Shown one piece after another: positions 7,927 to 16,881 of a stretch of DNA of 64,000 nt. The notes below the pieces were generated by a model. That model was not told the origin of the DNA and did not search any database. It saw only the letters and a list, made by a program, of their open reading frames with translations. A program made the position numbers and the translations under genes. Numbering within the stretch: position 1 is the first letter of the stretch; each line of letters begins with the position of its first letter. Origin of the DNA: CAIRDP01 sp037138335 (GTDB lineage: Bacteria > Bacteroidota > Bacteroidia > Bacteroidales > FEN-979); contig JBAXIO010000016.1 in the NCBI GenBank assembly GCA_037138335.1, positions 1-64,000 of the forward strand, given 5' to 3'.

Positions 7927-9237
7927 CTATACGTTTATAAATTCTTCAAGGTATTTGAACTCCGGCGTTAATTCTCCCTTATGAAGGATAAGCCCTTTTT
8001 TTATTGCACGGGGGAGGTCAAGATCTTCGAACGCCTCATCAAAATCGGCATCGGCGATAGGTTTGACAAAATTAACAAGCGCATCGGCAAAGCCGTCGGA
8101 TGAGTCCCTTGGCAACTCTGCGGGGAGGATATCCACTGCCATCACCAGCATCCCATCGCCACTATTTCCCGGGGCGGCAGTATGAGATACAGGATCATAT
8201 ACAAAAACCGGGTCGGAGATTATTGTCGGATGCAGAGTGCACTCTACGGATCCTTCAACATCGCAGCTGATGTCGCCGATAACGGTAAGTTTGGGACGCC
8301 CGATGGAAAAAAGCTTTTCAAGATACTCTTTAGTAACCAGTTTGGGGTAACGCTTGTCCCAGTAAATGCAATTTATAAGAACCGAAAGGTAAGGGATGTA
8401 CTGCTCGAATTTGCTGCGGAAATCCTGGGGATTATGCATGTATTCATGCAGGTCAAAGGGATGCCCGTGTATATTTTCATACAAATCCTCTTCCCTGAAA
8501 ACAACCTTGTATACAATATTGTTCGGAACATGTTCCCGATTATGGAGATCCAGCAATTTTTCAGCCGATATCTCTTTTACGGGGAGCAATCCGCAGATCT
8601 CCTGGGCACCCTGTGAAACATTGCCGTAACCCGTGAAACCAATAACAAACGGGCGGAATTTAGGATTGATCCCATTCTCGGCAATCAGTTCACCAACATA
8701 GGAAATAGCATCCTTGGCTTCTTTAATCGAAGTATATTGATGAGCCTGGTTGATTTTGAGCAGCTCTGTATTGTAACCAAAATCCTTCAGGCGCAGGCCC
8801 AGCGACCAGAATGAATTGATCATGCCTGCCATGCCCGCATACCGCCCGAAAAAAATCAGGCGTTTGCCCTGTTCATCAACAATCTTTTCATATTCGATCA
8901 AGTTGCATTTTAGCTCCATCATGCGCTTGAGCATGGGCATATTGTGTTTCTGCCCCTTGATGACATGGGAGAAAAACACATAGGTTTTCTCCGGTTCGAA
9001 ATAATGTTCAGGGATCTCTTTTACCCCGAAAATAACCGAGCAGTCGTTCAGGTTATCACAGATGGCAGCACCTGCATTAATATATTCAGTATCGGTGAAA
9101 ATTCTTTTTGAAGAAGATTCAACTACGATATCAAGCTTTTTCTGCTTAACAAGACGTGCAACATGTTTTGGTGTAAGCGGGGCACGACGTTCATGTTCGT
9201 ACTTATCCTCGTGCCTGATGCCGATGTAGTTACTCAT
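7927..9237 (-). CDS. lysine-ketoglutarate reductase (LKR half of AASS)
   Basis: 436 residues, of the alanine dehydrogenase/PNT N-terminal fold. The start IGIRHEDKYEHERRAPLTPKH and the phrase FFSHVIKGQKHNMPML are characteristic of the LKR domain of AASS rather than of alanine dehydrogenase. FIGFTGYGNVSQGAQEI (written VIGFTGYGNVS here) is the nucleotide-binding loop, and IGDISCDVEGSVE follows. It condenses lysine and 2-oxoglutarate to saccharopine using NADPH. It lies 96 nt upstream of the dehydrogenase half, is first in the operon and has its own strong promoter at 9263-9292. Confidence 0.87.
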   Translation of the reverse strand: MSNYIGIRHEDKYEHERRAPLTPKHVARLVKQKKLDIVVESSSKRIFTDTEYINAGAAICDNLNDCSVIFGVKEIPEHYFEPEKTYVFFSHVIKGQKHNMPMLKRMMELKCNLIEYEKIVDEQGKRLIFFGRYAGMAGMINSFWSLGLRLKDFGYNTELLKINQAHQYTSIKEAKDAISYVGELIAENGINPKFRPFVIGFTGYGNVSQGAQEICGLLPVKEISAEKLLDLHNREHVPNNIVYKVVFREEDLYENIHGHPFDLHEYMHNPQDFRSKFEQYIPYLSVLINCIYWDKRYPKLVTKEYLEKLFSIGRPKLTVIGDISCDVEGSVECTLHPTIISDPVFVYDPVSHTAAPGNSGDGMLVMAVDILPAELPRDSSDGFADALVNFVKPIADADFDEAFEDLDLPRAIKKGLILHKGELTPEFKYLEEFINV

Positions 9238-9262
9238 AGTAGGATAGTTAAGGAATTCACAG

Positions 9263-9292
9263 CAAAAGTACGAAAAGCCCGCGAGAAAGCAA
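9263..9292 (-). promoter_or_regulatory. promoter of the LKR-saccharopine dehydrogenase operon
   Basis: On the minus strand TTG (9290-9292) and TACTTTTG (9263-9270) are 19 nt apart, matching the Bacteroidetes housekeeping consensus. The leader to the ATG at 9237 is about 20 nt. Confidence 0.72.
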
Positions 9293-9424
9293 GGGCAGGT
9301 ATCTGAAATCCTTTGCCAGCTAACAGATGCATATTATCAGATGGCCGATGTATGATGCATGATGTTAATAAAATTCTTTGCAGGCAAAAAAGTAATGAAG
9401 TAATTTTAAAACAAAAAAAACATC

Positions 9425-10066
9425 ATGAGGCATTATTTTGTTTTATGTATGGTCCTGTTTTGCCTGGTGTGCAAGGCGCAGTCTGCAGCCGATTTTTTTA
9501 ACGATAAGGCGGGACAGGTTACTTGGCTTGGGATAGATTATTCCCATGTCAAGCTCGTGGGTGAATTCACCCAGTTCAAGGATGCCGGGCCAATAAGCGC
9601 GCTTGAAATACGCGATAAATATTTCCCCGCATGGAACTCCCTGGTGCTTACCGAAGCAAGCAAATATGATTTCAAAGGGATGTTCATGTTATCAGGCCTG
9701 TTACCCGACATCAGCATGGTAACAGCGCTGAATGCAAAAACAGATGCAGATAAGATCAGGGACGGAACGGTCAACAAATTCACCTGTGAAGACATCAGGG
9801 ATTTTGTGAAACAATATGATCTGCAGGACAAGGAAGGGTTGGCGATAGTATTGATTGCGGATGTGCTGAACAAGGGAAGTGAAACGGCGACTTATTTTGT
9901 AGCGGTATTCAACATGAAAACCAGGGATTTGCTGCTGTGCGAGCCGGTAACAGAGAAAGCCGGCGGCATAGGGACCAGGAATTACTGGGGAGGCTCATTG
10001 TATAACCTTGTAAAGGACGGGAAGAAGAATTTATACTGGACCTGGAAGGGGAAGTACGATAAATAG
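9425..10066 (+). CDS. exported protein of unknown function
   Basis: 213 residues with a clear signal peptide (MRHYFVLCMVLFCLVCKAQS). The mature part has no motif I recognise; it is of mixed composition, with a C-terminal stretch rich in aromatics (NYWGGSLYNLVKDGKKNLYWTWKGKYDK in parts). The start is an ATG preceded by an A-rich leader, as is usual in this phylum. The next gene, mtgA, follows after 36 nt filled with a tandem repeat, so cotranscription is possible. No function is proposed. Confidence 0.65.
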   Translation: MRHYFVLCMVLFCLVCKAQSAADFFNDKAGQVTWLGIDYSHVKLVGEFTQFKDAGPISALEIRDKYFPAWNSLVLTEASKYDFKGMFMLSGLLPDISMVTALNAKTDADKIRDGTVNKFTCEDIRDFVKQYDLQDKEGLAIVLIADVLNKGSETATYFVAVFNMKTRDLLLCEPVTEKAGGIGTRNYWGGSLYNLVKDGKKNLYWTWKGKYDK

Positions 10067-10101
10067 ATTCACGATTTACAATTTACAATTTACGATTTAC
10101 A
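10067..10101. repeat. tandem GATTTACAAT-type repeat
   Basis: About four imperfect copies of a 9-10-nt word (ATTCACG, ATTTACA, ATTTACA, ATTTACG, ATTTACA) fill the whole gap between the unknown exported protein and the mtgA start codon. Confidence 0.7.
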
Positions 10102-10102
10102 A

Positions 10103-10798
10103 ATGTGGCAGTCGGTTAAAAAGATATCAAAGGTCATTTTATATATTTTCCTGGCATTTATTGCCACCTCGACTTTTTGTTCCCTTTTATACAAATTTGT
10201 AAATCCTCCAATCACTCCTTTGATGGTGATACGCCTGGCGGAGCAGAATTTCTCGGGGCAGGCTTTGAAATTAAAAAAGGACTGGGTCCCCATCGACAGC
10301 ATCTCTACATGGCTGCAACTTGCCGTAGTTGCCTCGGAAGACAACCGTTTTCTTGAACATCACGGTTTCGACCTGGAAGCCATTGACAAAGCCAAGGAAT
10401 ACAACAAAGCTCACAAAGGCATGAAGATCCGGGGGGCGAGCACAATATCGCAGCAGACTGCTAAAAATGTTTTCCTCTGGCCCCAGCGTTCCTGGCTGAG
10501 AAAAGGCCTGGAAGTTTATTTCACTTTCCTCATCGAAGTGATCTGGGGTAAAAAACGGATCATGGAAGTTTACCTTAACGTGGTTGAGACAGGAAAAGGG
10601 ATTTTTGGAGCCGAGGAGGCCTCGGTAACTTATTTCAACAAGCATGCCATCTCGCTTAGCCGTTCCGAATCAGCAATGATTGCTGCACTCCTTCCGAACC
10701 CGCAACGATGGGACCCCAGGTTTCCCACACCTTATCTACGGTCGCGGCAGGAGTGGATATTGTGGAACATGGAGAACATAGGCAAGCTCGAATATTAG
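10103..10798 (+). CDS. mtgA: monofunctional peptidoglycan transglycosylase
   Basis: 231 residues: one N-terminal membrane anchor (about 9-30), then a GT51 domain. Motif 1 is ASEDNRFLEHHGFD (catalytic Glu79), motif 2 is RGASTISQQTAKN, and the later motifs include KKRIMEVYLNVVE and GAEEAS..YF. There is no transpeptidase domain, and the length matches MtgA. It polymerises lipid II into glycan strands on the periplasmic side of the inner membrane. Confidence 0.93.
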   Translation: MWQSVKKISKVILYIFLAFIATSTFCSLLYKFVNPPITPLMVIRLAEQNFSGQALKLKKDWVPIDSISTWLQLAVVASEDNRFLEHHGFDLEAIDKAKEYNKAHKGMKIRGASTISQQTAKNVFLWPQRSWLRKGLEVYFTFLIEVIWGKKRIMEVYLNVVETGKGIFGAEEASVTYFNKHAISLSRSESAMIAALLPNPQRWDPRFPTPYLRSRQEWILWNMENIGKLEY

Positions 10799-10904
10799 AG
10801 GCTTTCCGGGGGTAAAATACAGGAGCTGAACGGAGACTCATCCGCTGACATTAAATTGCAATGAATTTTCCCTGAGAATTAATTCTTTAAGTCGAAATTT
10901 GTTG

Positions 10905-10912
10905 TAATTTTG
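10905..10912 (+). promoter_or_regulatory. probable -7 element of ppdK
   Basis: TAATTTTG matches TAnnTTTG and lies 48 nt before the ppdK ATG. No good TTTG is found 19-21 nt upstream, so only the -7 box is supported. Confidence 0.45.
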
Positions 10913-10960
10913 CCGGTTCAAATTTTGTGCTAAAAAATCCTTTTTTAAAACTATAAAATT

Positions 10961-13783
10961 ATGGCTAAATCATTGAAAGAAAAGAAGTACGTGTACTACT
11001 TCGGCGGCAAGAAAGCCGAAGGCGATTCCGACATGAAGAATCTGCTTGGCGGCAAGGGAGCGAATCTTGCCGAAATGGTGAACATCGGACTGCCTGTTCC
11101 TGCAGGTTTCACCCTCTCCACTGAAGTATGCACCGCTTACTATGACAACAAGAGAAACTACCCGAAGGAATTGAAAAAACAGGTACTCGACTCACTGAAA
11201 AGGACCGAGAAGGAAATGGGCGCCATTTTCGGCGACAAAAACAACCCGCTGCTGGTTTCTGTTCGTTCGGGCGCCCGCGCATCCATGCCCGGCATGATGG
11301 AAACAGTGCTTAACGTTGGCCTGAACGACATTACCAGGGAAGCCCTGATCAAAAAGACAAAGAACCCAAGGTTCGTTTATGATTCCCAGCGCCGCCTCAT
11401 CCAGATGTATTCTGATGTGGTTATGGAGAAAGCAGCAGGCATTGAACCTAAGGAAGGTATGGGTGTAAGGGTACAGCTCGAGCGCGAACTTCACAAGATG
11501 AAGGAAGCCAGGAATGCAAAGAGCGATACCGACCTCACATCCGATGATCTGAAGAAGCTTATTGAAATATACAAGAAGAAAGTCAGGGAAGTCCTTGGAA
11601 AACCTTTCCCCGAAGATGCCATGGAGCAGTTATGGGGAGCAGTGGGAGCCGTATTCCAGAGCTGGAACGGGAAGCGCGCAATTTCATACCGCCGTTTCGA
11701 AGGCATTCCCGATTCATGGGGAACTGCAGTAAATGTTCAGTCGATGGTATTCGGAAACATGGGCGACACTTCAGCAACAGGAGTGGCTTTCACCCGTAAC
11801 CCCGCAACCGGTGAGAATTATTTCTATGGCGAATGGCTGCCAAACGCTCAGGGTGAAGACGTTGTTGCAGGTATCCGTACACCGAACCCCATCAATGAAG
11901 TTGGCAAGAACGAGCACACCCGCCACCTTCCTTCCCTGGAAACTTCGATGAAAGTTGTATATAAAGAACTTGATACTATCCAGAAGAAACTTGAGAAGCA
12001 TTACCGCAATATGCTTGATATCGAGTTCACCATCCAGGATGGGAAACTTTATATGCTGCAGTGCCGTGTCGGGAAACGCAATGGCCCGGCTGCCGTAAAG
12101 ATGGCACTTGATATGTATGGCGAGAAACTGATCACCAGGGAAGAAGCTGTTTTACGTGTTGAGCCTTCACAGCTTGACGAACTCCTGCACCCTGTGCTTG
12201 ACCCCGCCGCAGAAAAGAAGGTAAAACCAATTGCAAAAGGCCTGCCTGCAGGCCCGGGAGGCGCTTCCGGCCAGATCGTGTTCACTTCTGAAGAAGCTGT
12301 GGCATGGGCAAAGAAAGGCAAGACCGTGATCCTCGTTCGTGAAGAAACAAATCCCGAAGACATTGAAGGGATGCGTTCTGCACAGGCTATCCTTACTGCC
12401 CGTGGTGGTATGACCTCCCATGCAGCCCTCGTGGCACGCGGATGGGGCAAATGCTGCATCGTCGGAGCAGGCACTCTTAAAATTGAAGCTTCCAAAAAGA
12501 CATTGAAAGTTGACAATATCACCCTGAAAGAAGGTGATTATATTTCACTCAACGGATCAAAGGGCTACATCTACAATGGCGCCATCAATATGATCAAGGC
12601 CGCCGAAGAGAACCCCGATTTCCAGAAGTTCATGAAACTCTGCGATGCAACACGTACCATGAAGGTACGTACCAATGCCGACACTCCTGACGATGCCGCA
12701 AAGGCACGCGCTTTCGGAGCCGAAGGCATCGGTCTGTTCCGCACAGAGCATATGTTCTATGGAAAGAATGCCGAGAAGCCATTGTTCATCCTTCGCAAAA
12801 TGATCGCTTCCAAATCAGTAGAAGAAAGGCGCAAGGCTTTGAACGAACTTTTCCCATTTGTTAAGGAAGACATCAAACAGACGATGGCTGCAATGGACGG
12901 GTATCCTGTTACCATCCGTACACTGGACCCCCCCCTGCATGAATTCATTCCCCAGAATCCTGAAGGCCGCAAGCAGATTGCCGACAGCCTGAAGATCTCG
13001 ATGGAGGAGTTCGACAAGCGTGCAAATGCCTTGCATGAGACCAATCCCATGATGGGTCACCGCGGCGTTCGCCTTGGGATCACATATCCCGAGATCACCG
13101 AGATGCAAGTAAGGGCTATTTTCGAAGCCACAGCCGAACTGATGAAGGAAAAGAAAAAACCTTTCCCCGAGATCATGATCCCTGTAACCTGCGTGGATAC
13201 CGAGTTGAAAGACCAGTATGCAATCATTGAAACTGTTTACAAGGAAGTATTGGCCAAGTTCAAGATGAAGGCAATCCCTCACATGATCGGCACCATGATA
13301 GAGATCCCCAGGGCGGCACTGACTGCCGACAAGATCGCGAACATTGCGCAGTTCTTCTCATTTGGGACCAACGACCTTACCCAGATGAGTTTCGGATTCA
13401 GCCGCGACGATATCGGCAGTTTCCTTCCCGAATACCTCGACAAAAAAGTTCTTCCTGTTGACCCCTTCAACGTACTTGACCGCGAAGGCGTAGGCCAGCT
13501 GATGAAGATCGCCGTTGACAAAGGGCGCAGTGCCCGCAAAGACCTTAAGATCGGTATCTGCGGAGAACATGGAGGAGAGCCTTCATCGGTTGAATTCTGC
13601 TACCAGCTTGGATTCAGCTATGTAAGCTGTTCACCTTTCCGCGTTCCAATTGCACGTCTTGCAGCAGCCCATGCCTACATCAAGGATATGAAGGCAAAAG
13701 CAGCAGTAAAACCCGCTGCAAAGGCAAAGAAGGTAAAGAAAGCCCCCGCAAAACCAGTTAAAAAGCTTGGCGGGAAAAAATAA
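10961..13783 (+). CDS. ppdK: pyruvate, phosphate dikinase
   Basis: 940 residues. N-terminal ATP-grasp-like domain (LLGGKGANLAEM, then SVRSGARASMPGMM), central phosphohistidine domain with the swivelling His motif GGMTSHAALVARG, and a C-terminal PEP/pyruvate TIM barrel (GIGLFRTEHMF, SFGTNDLTQM, GICGEHGGEP). It interconverts pyruvate+ATP+Pi and PEP+AMP+PPi. The canonical protein ends near AHAYIKDMKA. Here about 30 extra residues follow, made almost only of Lys, Ala, Pro and Val, which is unusual. A single gene with a strong terminator behind it. Confidence 0.96.
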   Translation: MAKSLKEKKYVYYFGGKKAEGDSDMKNLLGGKGANLAEMVNIGLPVPAGFTLSTEVCTAYYDNKRNYPKELKKQVLDSLKRTEKEMGAIFGDKNNPLLVSVRSGARASMPGMMETVLNVGLNDITREALIKKTKNPRFVYDSQRRLIQMYSDVVMEKAAGIEPKEGMGVRVQLERELHKMKEARNAKSDTDLTSDDLKKLIEIYKKKVREVLGKPFPEDAMEQLWGAVGAVFQSWNGKRAISYRRFEGIPDSWGTAVNVQSMVFGNMGDTSATGVAFTRNPATGENYFYGEWLPNAQGEDVVAGIRTPNPINEVGKNEHTRHLPSLETSMKVVYKELDTIQKKLEKHYRNMLDIEFTIQDGKLYMLQCRVGKRNGPAAVKMALDMYGEKLITREEAVLRVEPSQLDELLHPVLDPAAEKKVKPIAKGLPAGPGGASGQIVFTSEEAVAWAKKGKTVILVREETNPEDIEGMRSAQAILTARGGMTSHAALVARGWGKCCIVGAGTLKIEASKKTLKVDNITLKEGDYISLNGSKGYIYNGAINMIKAAEENPDFQKFMKLCDATRTMKVRTNADTPDDAAKARAFGAEGIGLFRTEHMFYGKNAEKPLFILRKMIASKSVEERRKALNELFPFVKEDIKQTMAAMDGYPVTIRTLDPPLHEFIPQNPEGRKQIADSLKISMEEFDKRANALHETNPMMGHRGVRLGITYPEITEMQVRAIFEATAELMKEKKKPFPEIMIPVTCVDTELKDQYAIIETVYKEVLAKFKMKAIPHMIGTMIEIPRAALTADKIANIAQFFSFGTNDLTQMSFGFSRDDIGSFLPEYLDKKVLPVDPFNVLDREGVGQLMKIAVDKGRSARKDLKIGICGEHGGEPSSVEFCYQLGFSYVSCSPFRVPIARLAAAHAYIKDMKAKAAVKPAAKAKKVKKAPAKPVKKLGGKK

Positions 13784-13804
13784 CCTTTAGACTACCATAA
13801 TGCA

Positions 13805-13838
13805 AAAACGGCCGCCCGGTTTCCCGGGCGGCCGTTTT
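13805..13838. terminator. bidirectional rho-independent terminator
   Basis: A perfect 15-bp stem (13805-13819 with 13824-13838) has a TTTC loop, with A residues on the left side and T residues on the right, so it can serve ppdK on the plus strand and the HMA gene on the minus strand. Confidence 0.92.
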
Positions 13839-13860
13839 GTTTCAGGAAAAGAGATTCAGC

Positions 13861-14226
13861 CTACTTTTTCTTAGGAGCTGCATCTTTCTTACAGCAGGCC
13901 GGCAGTTTTGCATAAGCTGTTTTGTCTGCAGCAACATTATCGGCATCATATCCAAGCTTTGAAAGAGCCTTGCGAAGGTCGTCGGGAGTTGTTTTAGTCG
14001 GGGCATAGGTAATGGTGACGATTTTGGTCTCCACGTCCAACACCACGTTCTTCACCCCCTTCTCAAAAGCCATTCCCTTTTCAATGCGGTCTTTGCACAT
14101 ATCGCAAACAGCAGAGGTCTTTATTTTTATCGTTTCGGTCTTTTTATCCTGGCCGAAAGATGTTGCGGATGCCAGAATAAAGATACACAGCATCATGCTG
14201 CTCAGAATTTTCATTTTTGTTTTCAT
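13861..14226 (-). CDS. periplasmic heavy-metal-associated (HMA) domain protein
   Basis: 121 residues: a signal peptide ending near SFG, one HMA ferredoxin-like domain (about 31-100) with metal-binding pair C41-DM-C44 inside TSAVCDMCKDRIE, then a tail with a second di-cysteine (LPACCKKD). It resembles MerP/CopZ-type chaperones but exported. It lies downstream of a TonB receptor and an HYC_CC_PP protein on the same strand, so a role in passing copper or a similar soft metal across the envelope is inferred. The metal itself cannot be told. Confidence 0.85.
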   Translation of the reverse strand: MKTKMKILSSMMLCIFILASATSFGQDKKTETIKIKTSAVCDMCKDRIEKGMAFEKGVKNVVLDVETKIVTITYAPTKTTPDDLRKALSKLGYDADNVAADKTAYAKLPACCKKDAAPKKK

Positions 14227-14280
14227 GGTTTTTATTGTTTATGGTTTATGTTTTTATTTTACGGGATGCAAGATGCAAGT

Positions 14281-14400
14281 CATCCAGTCATCCAGCTATC
14301 CAGTCATCCAGTCATCCAGTCATCCAGTCATCCAGTCATCCAGTTATCCAGTCATCAAGTCATCCAGTCATCCAGCTATCCAGTCATCCAGTCATTCAGC
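14281..14400. repeat. 15-copy octamer tandem array (CATCCAGT)
   Basis: Fifteen contiguous 8-nt units fill 120 nt; eight are exactly CATCCAGT, and most of the rest differ by one base (CATCCAGC, TATCCAGT, CATCAAGT). Units 11-14 repeat the order of variants seen in units 1-4, so the array shows higher-order duplication. It begins 54 nt upstream of the HMA start and ends 3 nt from the TonB receptor stop, so it lies inside the presumed metal operon. No spacers, so not a CRISPR. Confidence 0.97.
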
Positions 14401-14403
14401 ATC

Positions 14404-16752
14404 CTACTTTATCGTCAGCCTGATCCCTGCATACCCTGTGATCCCGACCACTGGCCCCCAGGCCATGGAAGCGTCAAAGTGCGTATGATAGGGCTTGAAA
14501 TACTCGACAATAGGATCATCCTGCCTTATATTCAGCAGGTTCTCCCCTCCTATGTAGATCTCAAAGTTCCTGAATTTTTTTGTAACCTGGGCAAGCATAT
14601 TGAACCAAACCGGAGATTTTTCAGGAAGCATAAGCACCGCCGGCATCTTCTTCGTATCAGGTATGCGGGAAGGACCGTTCAGCTGTGTGGTAAAATCGAA
14701 CTTCCACTTATCGAAGCGGGTGGCGTAGCTGAGCGTAAGCAGTGCTTTATACTGGTTTACCAGGGCTTTCTGCCTGAGCTGGTTCCCTTCGGTCACTTTC
14801 ACATCATTGTAACGGAAAGCGGCCAAAACTGTAAATTGTTTTACCGGCTGGAAGCTGAACTGTGCCTGGGCCACGTTTGCATAAGACGAACCATTGAGGT
14901 TGTAAAAGAACACTGCGGTCGGCAGGCTGTCCTGGTCCACCACGACCTGCTTTACAAACCGGGTGCTGTAACCGTCAATTGTGAACTCGGCTTTACGGCT
15001 GAAGAGATTAAAGTCCCAGGTAAGACTGAGCCCGAAGTTCCATGCTTCTTCATTCGAGAGGCCGGGAGCAAAATAAAGGACCCTCTGGCTGATCAGCATA
15101 GGGGAGTTTTCTGCCAGCAGGTTGGGCGAACGGTAACCTTTTCCTACCGATCCGCGAAGCGCGAGGCCTTTGGCCAGCGTGACCCTCATATGCAGCCTGG
15201 GAGTGAACAGGAATCCCCAGCGGTTGTTGTAGTCGCCTCGTACACCGGCAATCAGTGTGAACTTATCTTTCAGGTTGAAGGTATATTCCATAAAACCACC
15301 TGCAGCCCATTCGGAACGGTCCATCGTATAGGTTTGAACGGAATCGTTGACCAGGGTGAACTTATCGGCATAAGTCGGGCTGATCGTATCGGGCAGGTAT
15401 TGATACCGGTATGCAAGCCTTGTCTGCACGAAATTCTCCGAATAAGTGTCGATAAAATAACTCCCCCCGGCTGTGATCTTATGCTTCTCGCCATTGAACT
15501 GGGCCGTATAGATCAGGTTTGAATTGAAATTCTGCTCATGCCCATGATAAAGGTTGATGCCGTAAAAAGCATCCTGTTCGTGGTTGATGAACGAGAGTAT
15601 CAATCCCAGGCTTGACTGGGACTTCCCTTTAAAGAAAACCCCGTTCTTCCAGAATGCCTCGAAGCGGTTGGTCTTCACCCCTATTCCATACTTCTTGGAA
15701 TCGTTGGTGATCCCTGTCGTATCGGTATTCCAGGAGCTTTTCACAAAATCCATCTGGCCCCCGTTGCGTTCCTCATACAGGTATTTGACCCCGAGCCTCG
15801 ACACCCATTTACCTGGATTTATGAAATCCCAGCGGTTGAACACGTTGATATTGGTAAGCTTCGGCAAATCCATAAACCCGTCGCCATTCCTGTCAAACGG
15901 GAACCTGAAGTCATCGGCATGGACCAGCAGGGATGTACTCAGTTTGTCGTTGATCTTCACAGAACCGTTCGCATTTGCTTCAAAGCGCAGATTGCTGTTA
16001 CCGTAAAGGTTCAGATAAAATTTTTCGCTGTTCTCCGGTTTTTTGTACTCAACGTTGATCTGCCCGGTAATGGATTCATAACCCTGAACAACAGATGAGG
16101 TGCCTTTAGCCACCTGGATTGATTCCATCCAGGGGCCCGGGACATAATTCAGGCCATAAGGCGTGGCCAGCCCGCGTATGAGCGGTACATTTTCAGCCAT
16201 GATCTGGCTGTAAATGCCGCTCAACCCGAGCAGCTGGATCTGCCTTGCGCCCGAAACGGCATCGCTGTATGAAACGTCGACCGAAGCATTCGTTTCAAAA
16301 CTTTCGGCCAGGTTGCAGCAGGCTGCCCTTTGCAGCTCGCCTATGTTAATGACCGTGGTAGCCTGGGTCTTCATTTTGGAGACATAGGAATTATCCTGCC
16401 TCGCCTTGATTTCAACCTCCGATAACTCACGGTCCCCTGCATGCATTTCAATTTCAAGTTTTGACCTGTCTTTAGGCACAACGATAGTGTCATGGCGGTA
16501 TCCCAGCAGGCTGACGACCAGCTTCGCATTTCCGCTCCCTGCTTTTGAAAGACGGAATTTCCCGTTCTCGTCGGTAAACGTCCCTTTCGTTGTCCCCGCC
16601 CAATATACATTGGCCCCTGGAAGCGCTCCTTTTTGTCCGCCTGCGGTTTTCTCAAAAACGAAACCCGTGACAGCCTGTGAGAGAGCTGCAGGAATGAAGA
16701 AGGAAGAAAGCAGTAAAAGAGTAAGTATTTTTGTTAATGCTGGTATTTTCAT
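14404..16752 (-). CDS. TonB-dependent receptor, metal-associated type
   Basis: 782 residues: signal peptide (1-25), a carboxypeptidase-regulatory-like beta sandwich (about 27-105), a plug domain (about 125-235) and a 22-strand barrel. The plug carries the di-cysteine stretch ACCNLAESFETN (Cys145-Cys146), which is typical of receptors found beside HMA and HYC_CC_PP proteins. Both neighbours are present here (16882-17364 upstream, 13861-14226 downstream). Uptake of a metal or metallophore is inferred. No SusD partner exists, so a glycan role is unlikely. Confidence 0.85.
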   Translation of the reverse strand: MKIPALTKILTLLLLSSFFIPAALSQAVTGFVFEKTAGGQKGALPGANVYWAGTTKGTFTDENGKFRLSKAGSGNAKLVVSLLGYRHDTIVVPKDRSKLEIEMHAGDRELSEVEIKARQDNSYVSKMKTQATTVINIGELQRAACCNLAESFETNASVDVSYSDAVSGARQIQLLGLSGIYSQIMAENVPLIRGLATPYGLNYVPGPWMESIQVAKGTSSVVQGYESITGQINVEYKKPENSEKFYLNLYGNSNLRFEANANGSVKINDKLSTSLLVHADDFRFPFDRNGDGFMDLPKLTNINVFNRWDFINPGKWVSRLGVKYLYEERNGGQMDFVKSSWNTDTTGITNDSKKYGIGVKTNRFEAFWKNGVFFKGKSQSSLGLILSFINHEQDAFYGINLYHGHEQNFNSNLIYTAQFNGEKHKITAGGSYFIDTYSENFVQTRLAYRYQYLPDTISPTYADKFTLVNDSVQTYTMDRSEWAAGGFMEYTFNLKDKFTLIAGVRGDYNNRWGFLFTPRLHMRVTLAKGLALRGSVGKGYRSPNLLAENSPMLISQRVLYFAPGLSNEEAWNFGLSLTWDFNLFSRKAEFTIDGYSTRFVKQVVVDQDSLPTAVFFYNLNGSSYANVAQAQFSFQPVKQFTVLAAFRYNDVKVTEGNQLRQKALVNQYKALLTLSYATRFDKWKFDFTTQLNGPSRIPDTKKMPAVLMLPEKSPVWFNMLAQVTKKFRNFEIYIGGENLLNIRQDDPIVEYFKPYHTHFDASMAWGPVVGITGYAGIRLTIK

Positions 16753-16881
16753 CGATTTGTTTTAACTGATTATTACTGTGACTGCGGATGTAGTGAAGGG
16801 AACCCCCAGGGGTCACCCGCTCTCAAGGCCGGTCAGGCAATTCAGGAATCAACAAAATACAATGAAAAGTCCAGCCCGGTC

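Noticed and set aside
7927..9237. Alanine dehydrogenase
   Set aside because: Shares the fold, but the signature phrases and the adjacent LYS9-like gene fit LKR.
14281..14400. CRISPR-like array
   Set aside because: The units are contiguous 8-mers without spacers and no cas gene is present.
14248..15522. A 424-codon open frame on the plus strand across the octamer array and the TonB receptor
   Set aside because: It is antisense to a well-supported receptor gene, starts in the repeat array, and has no family features; the octamer array keeps the frame open by chance.
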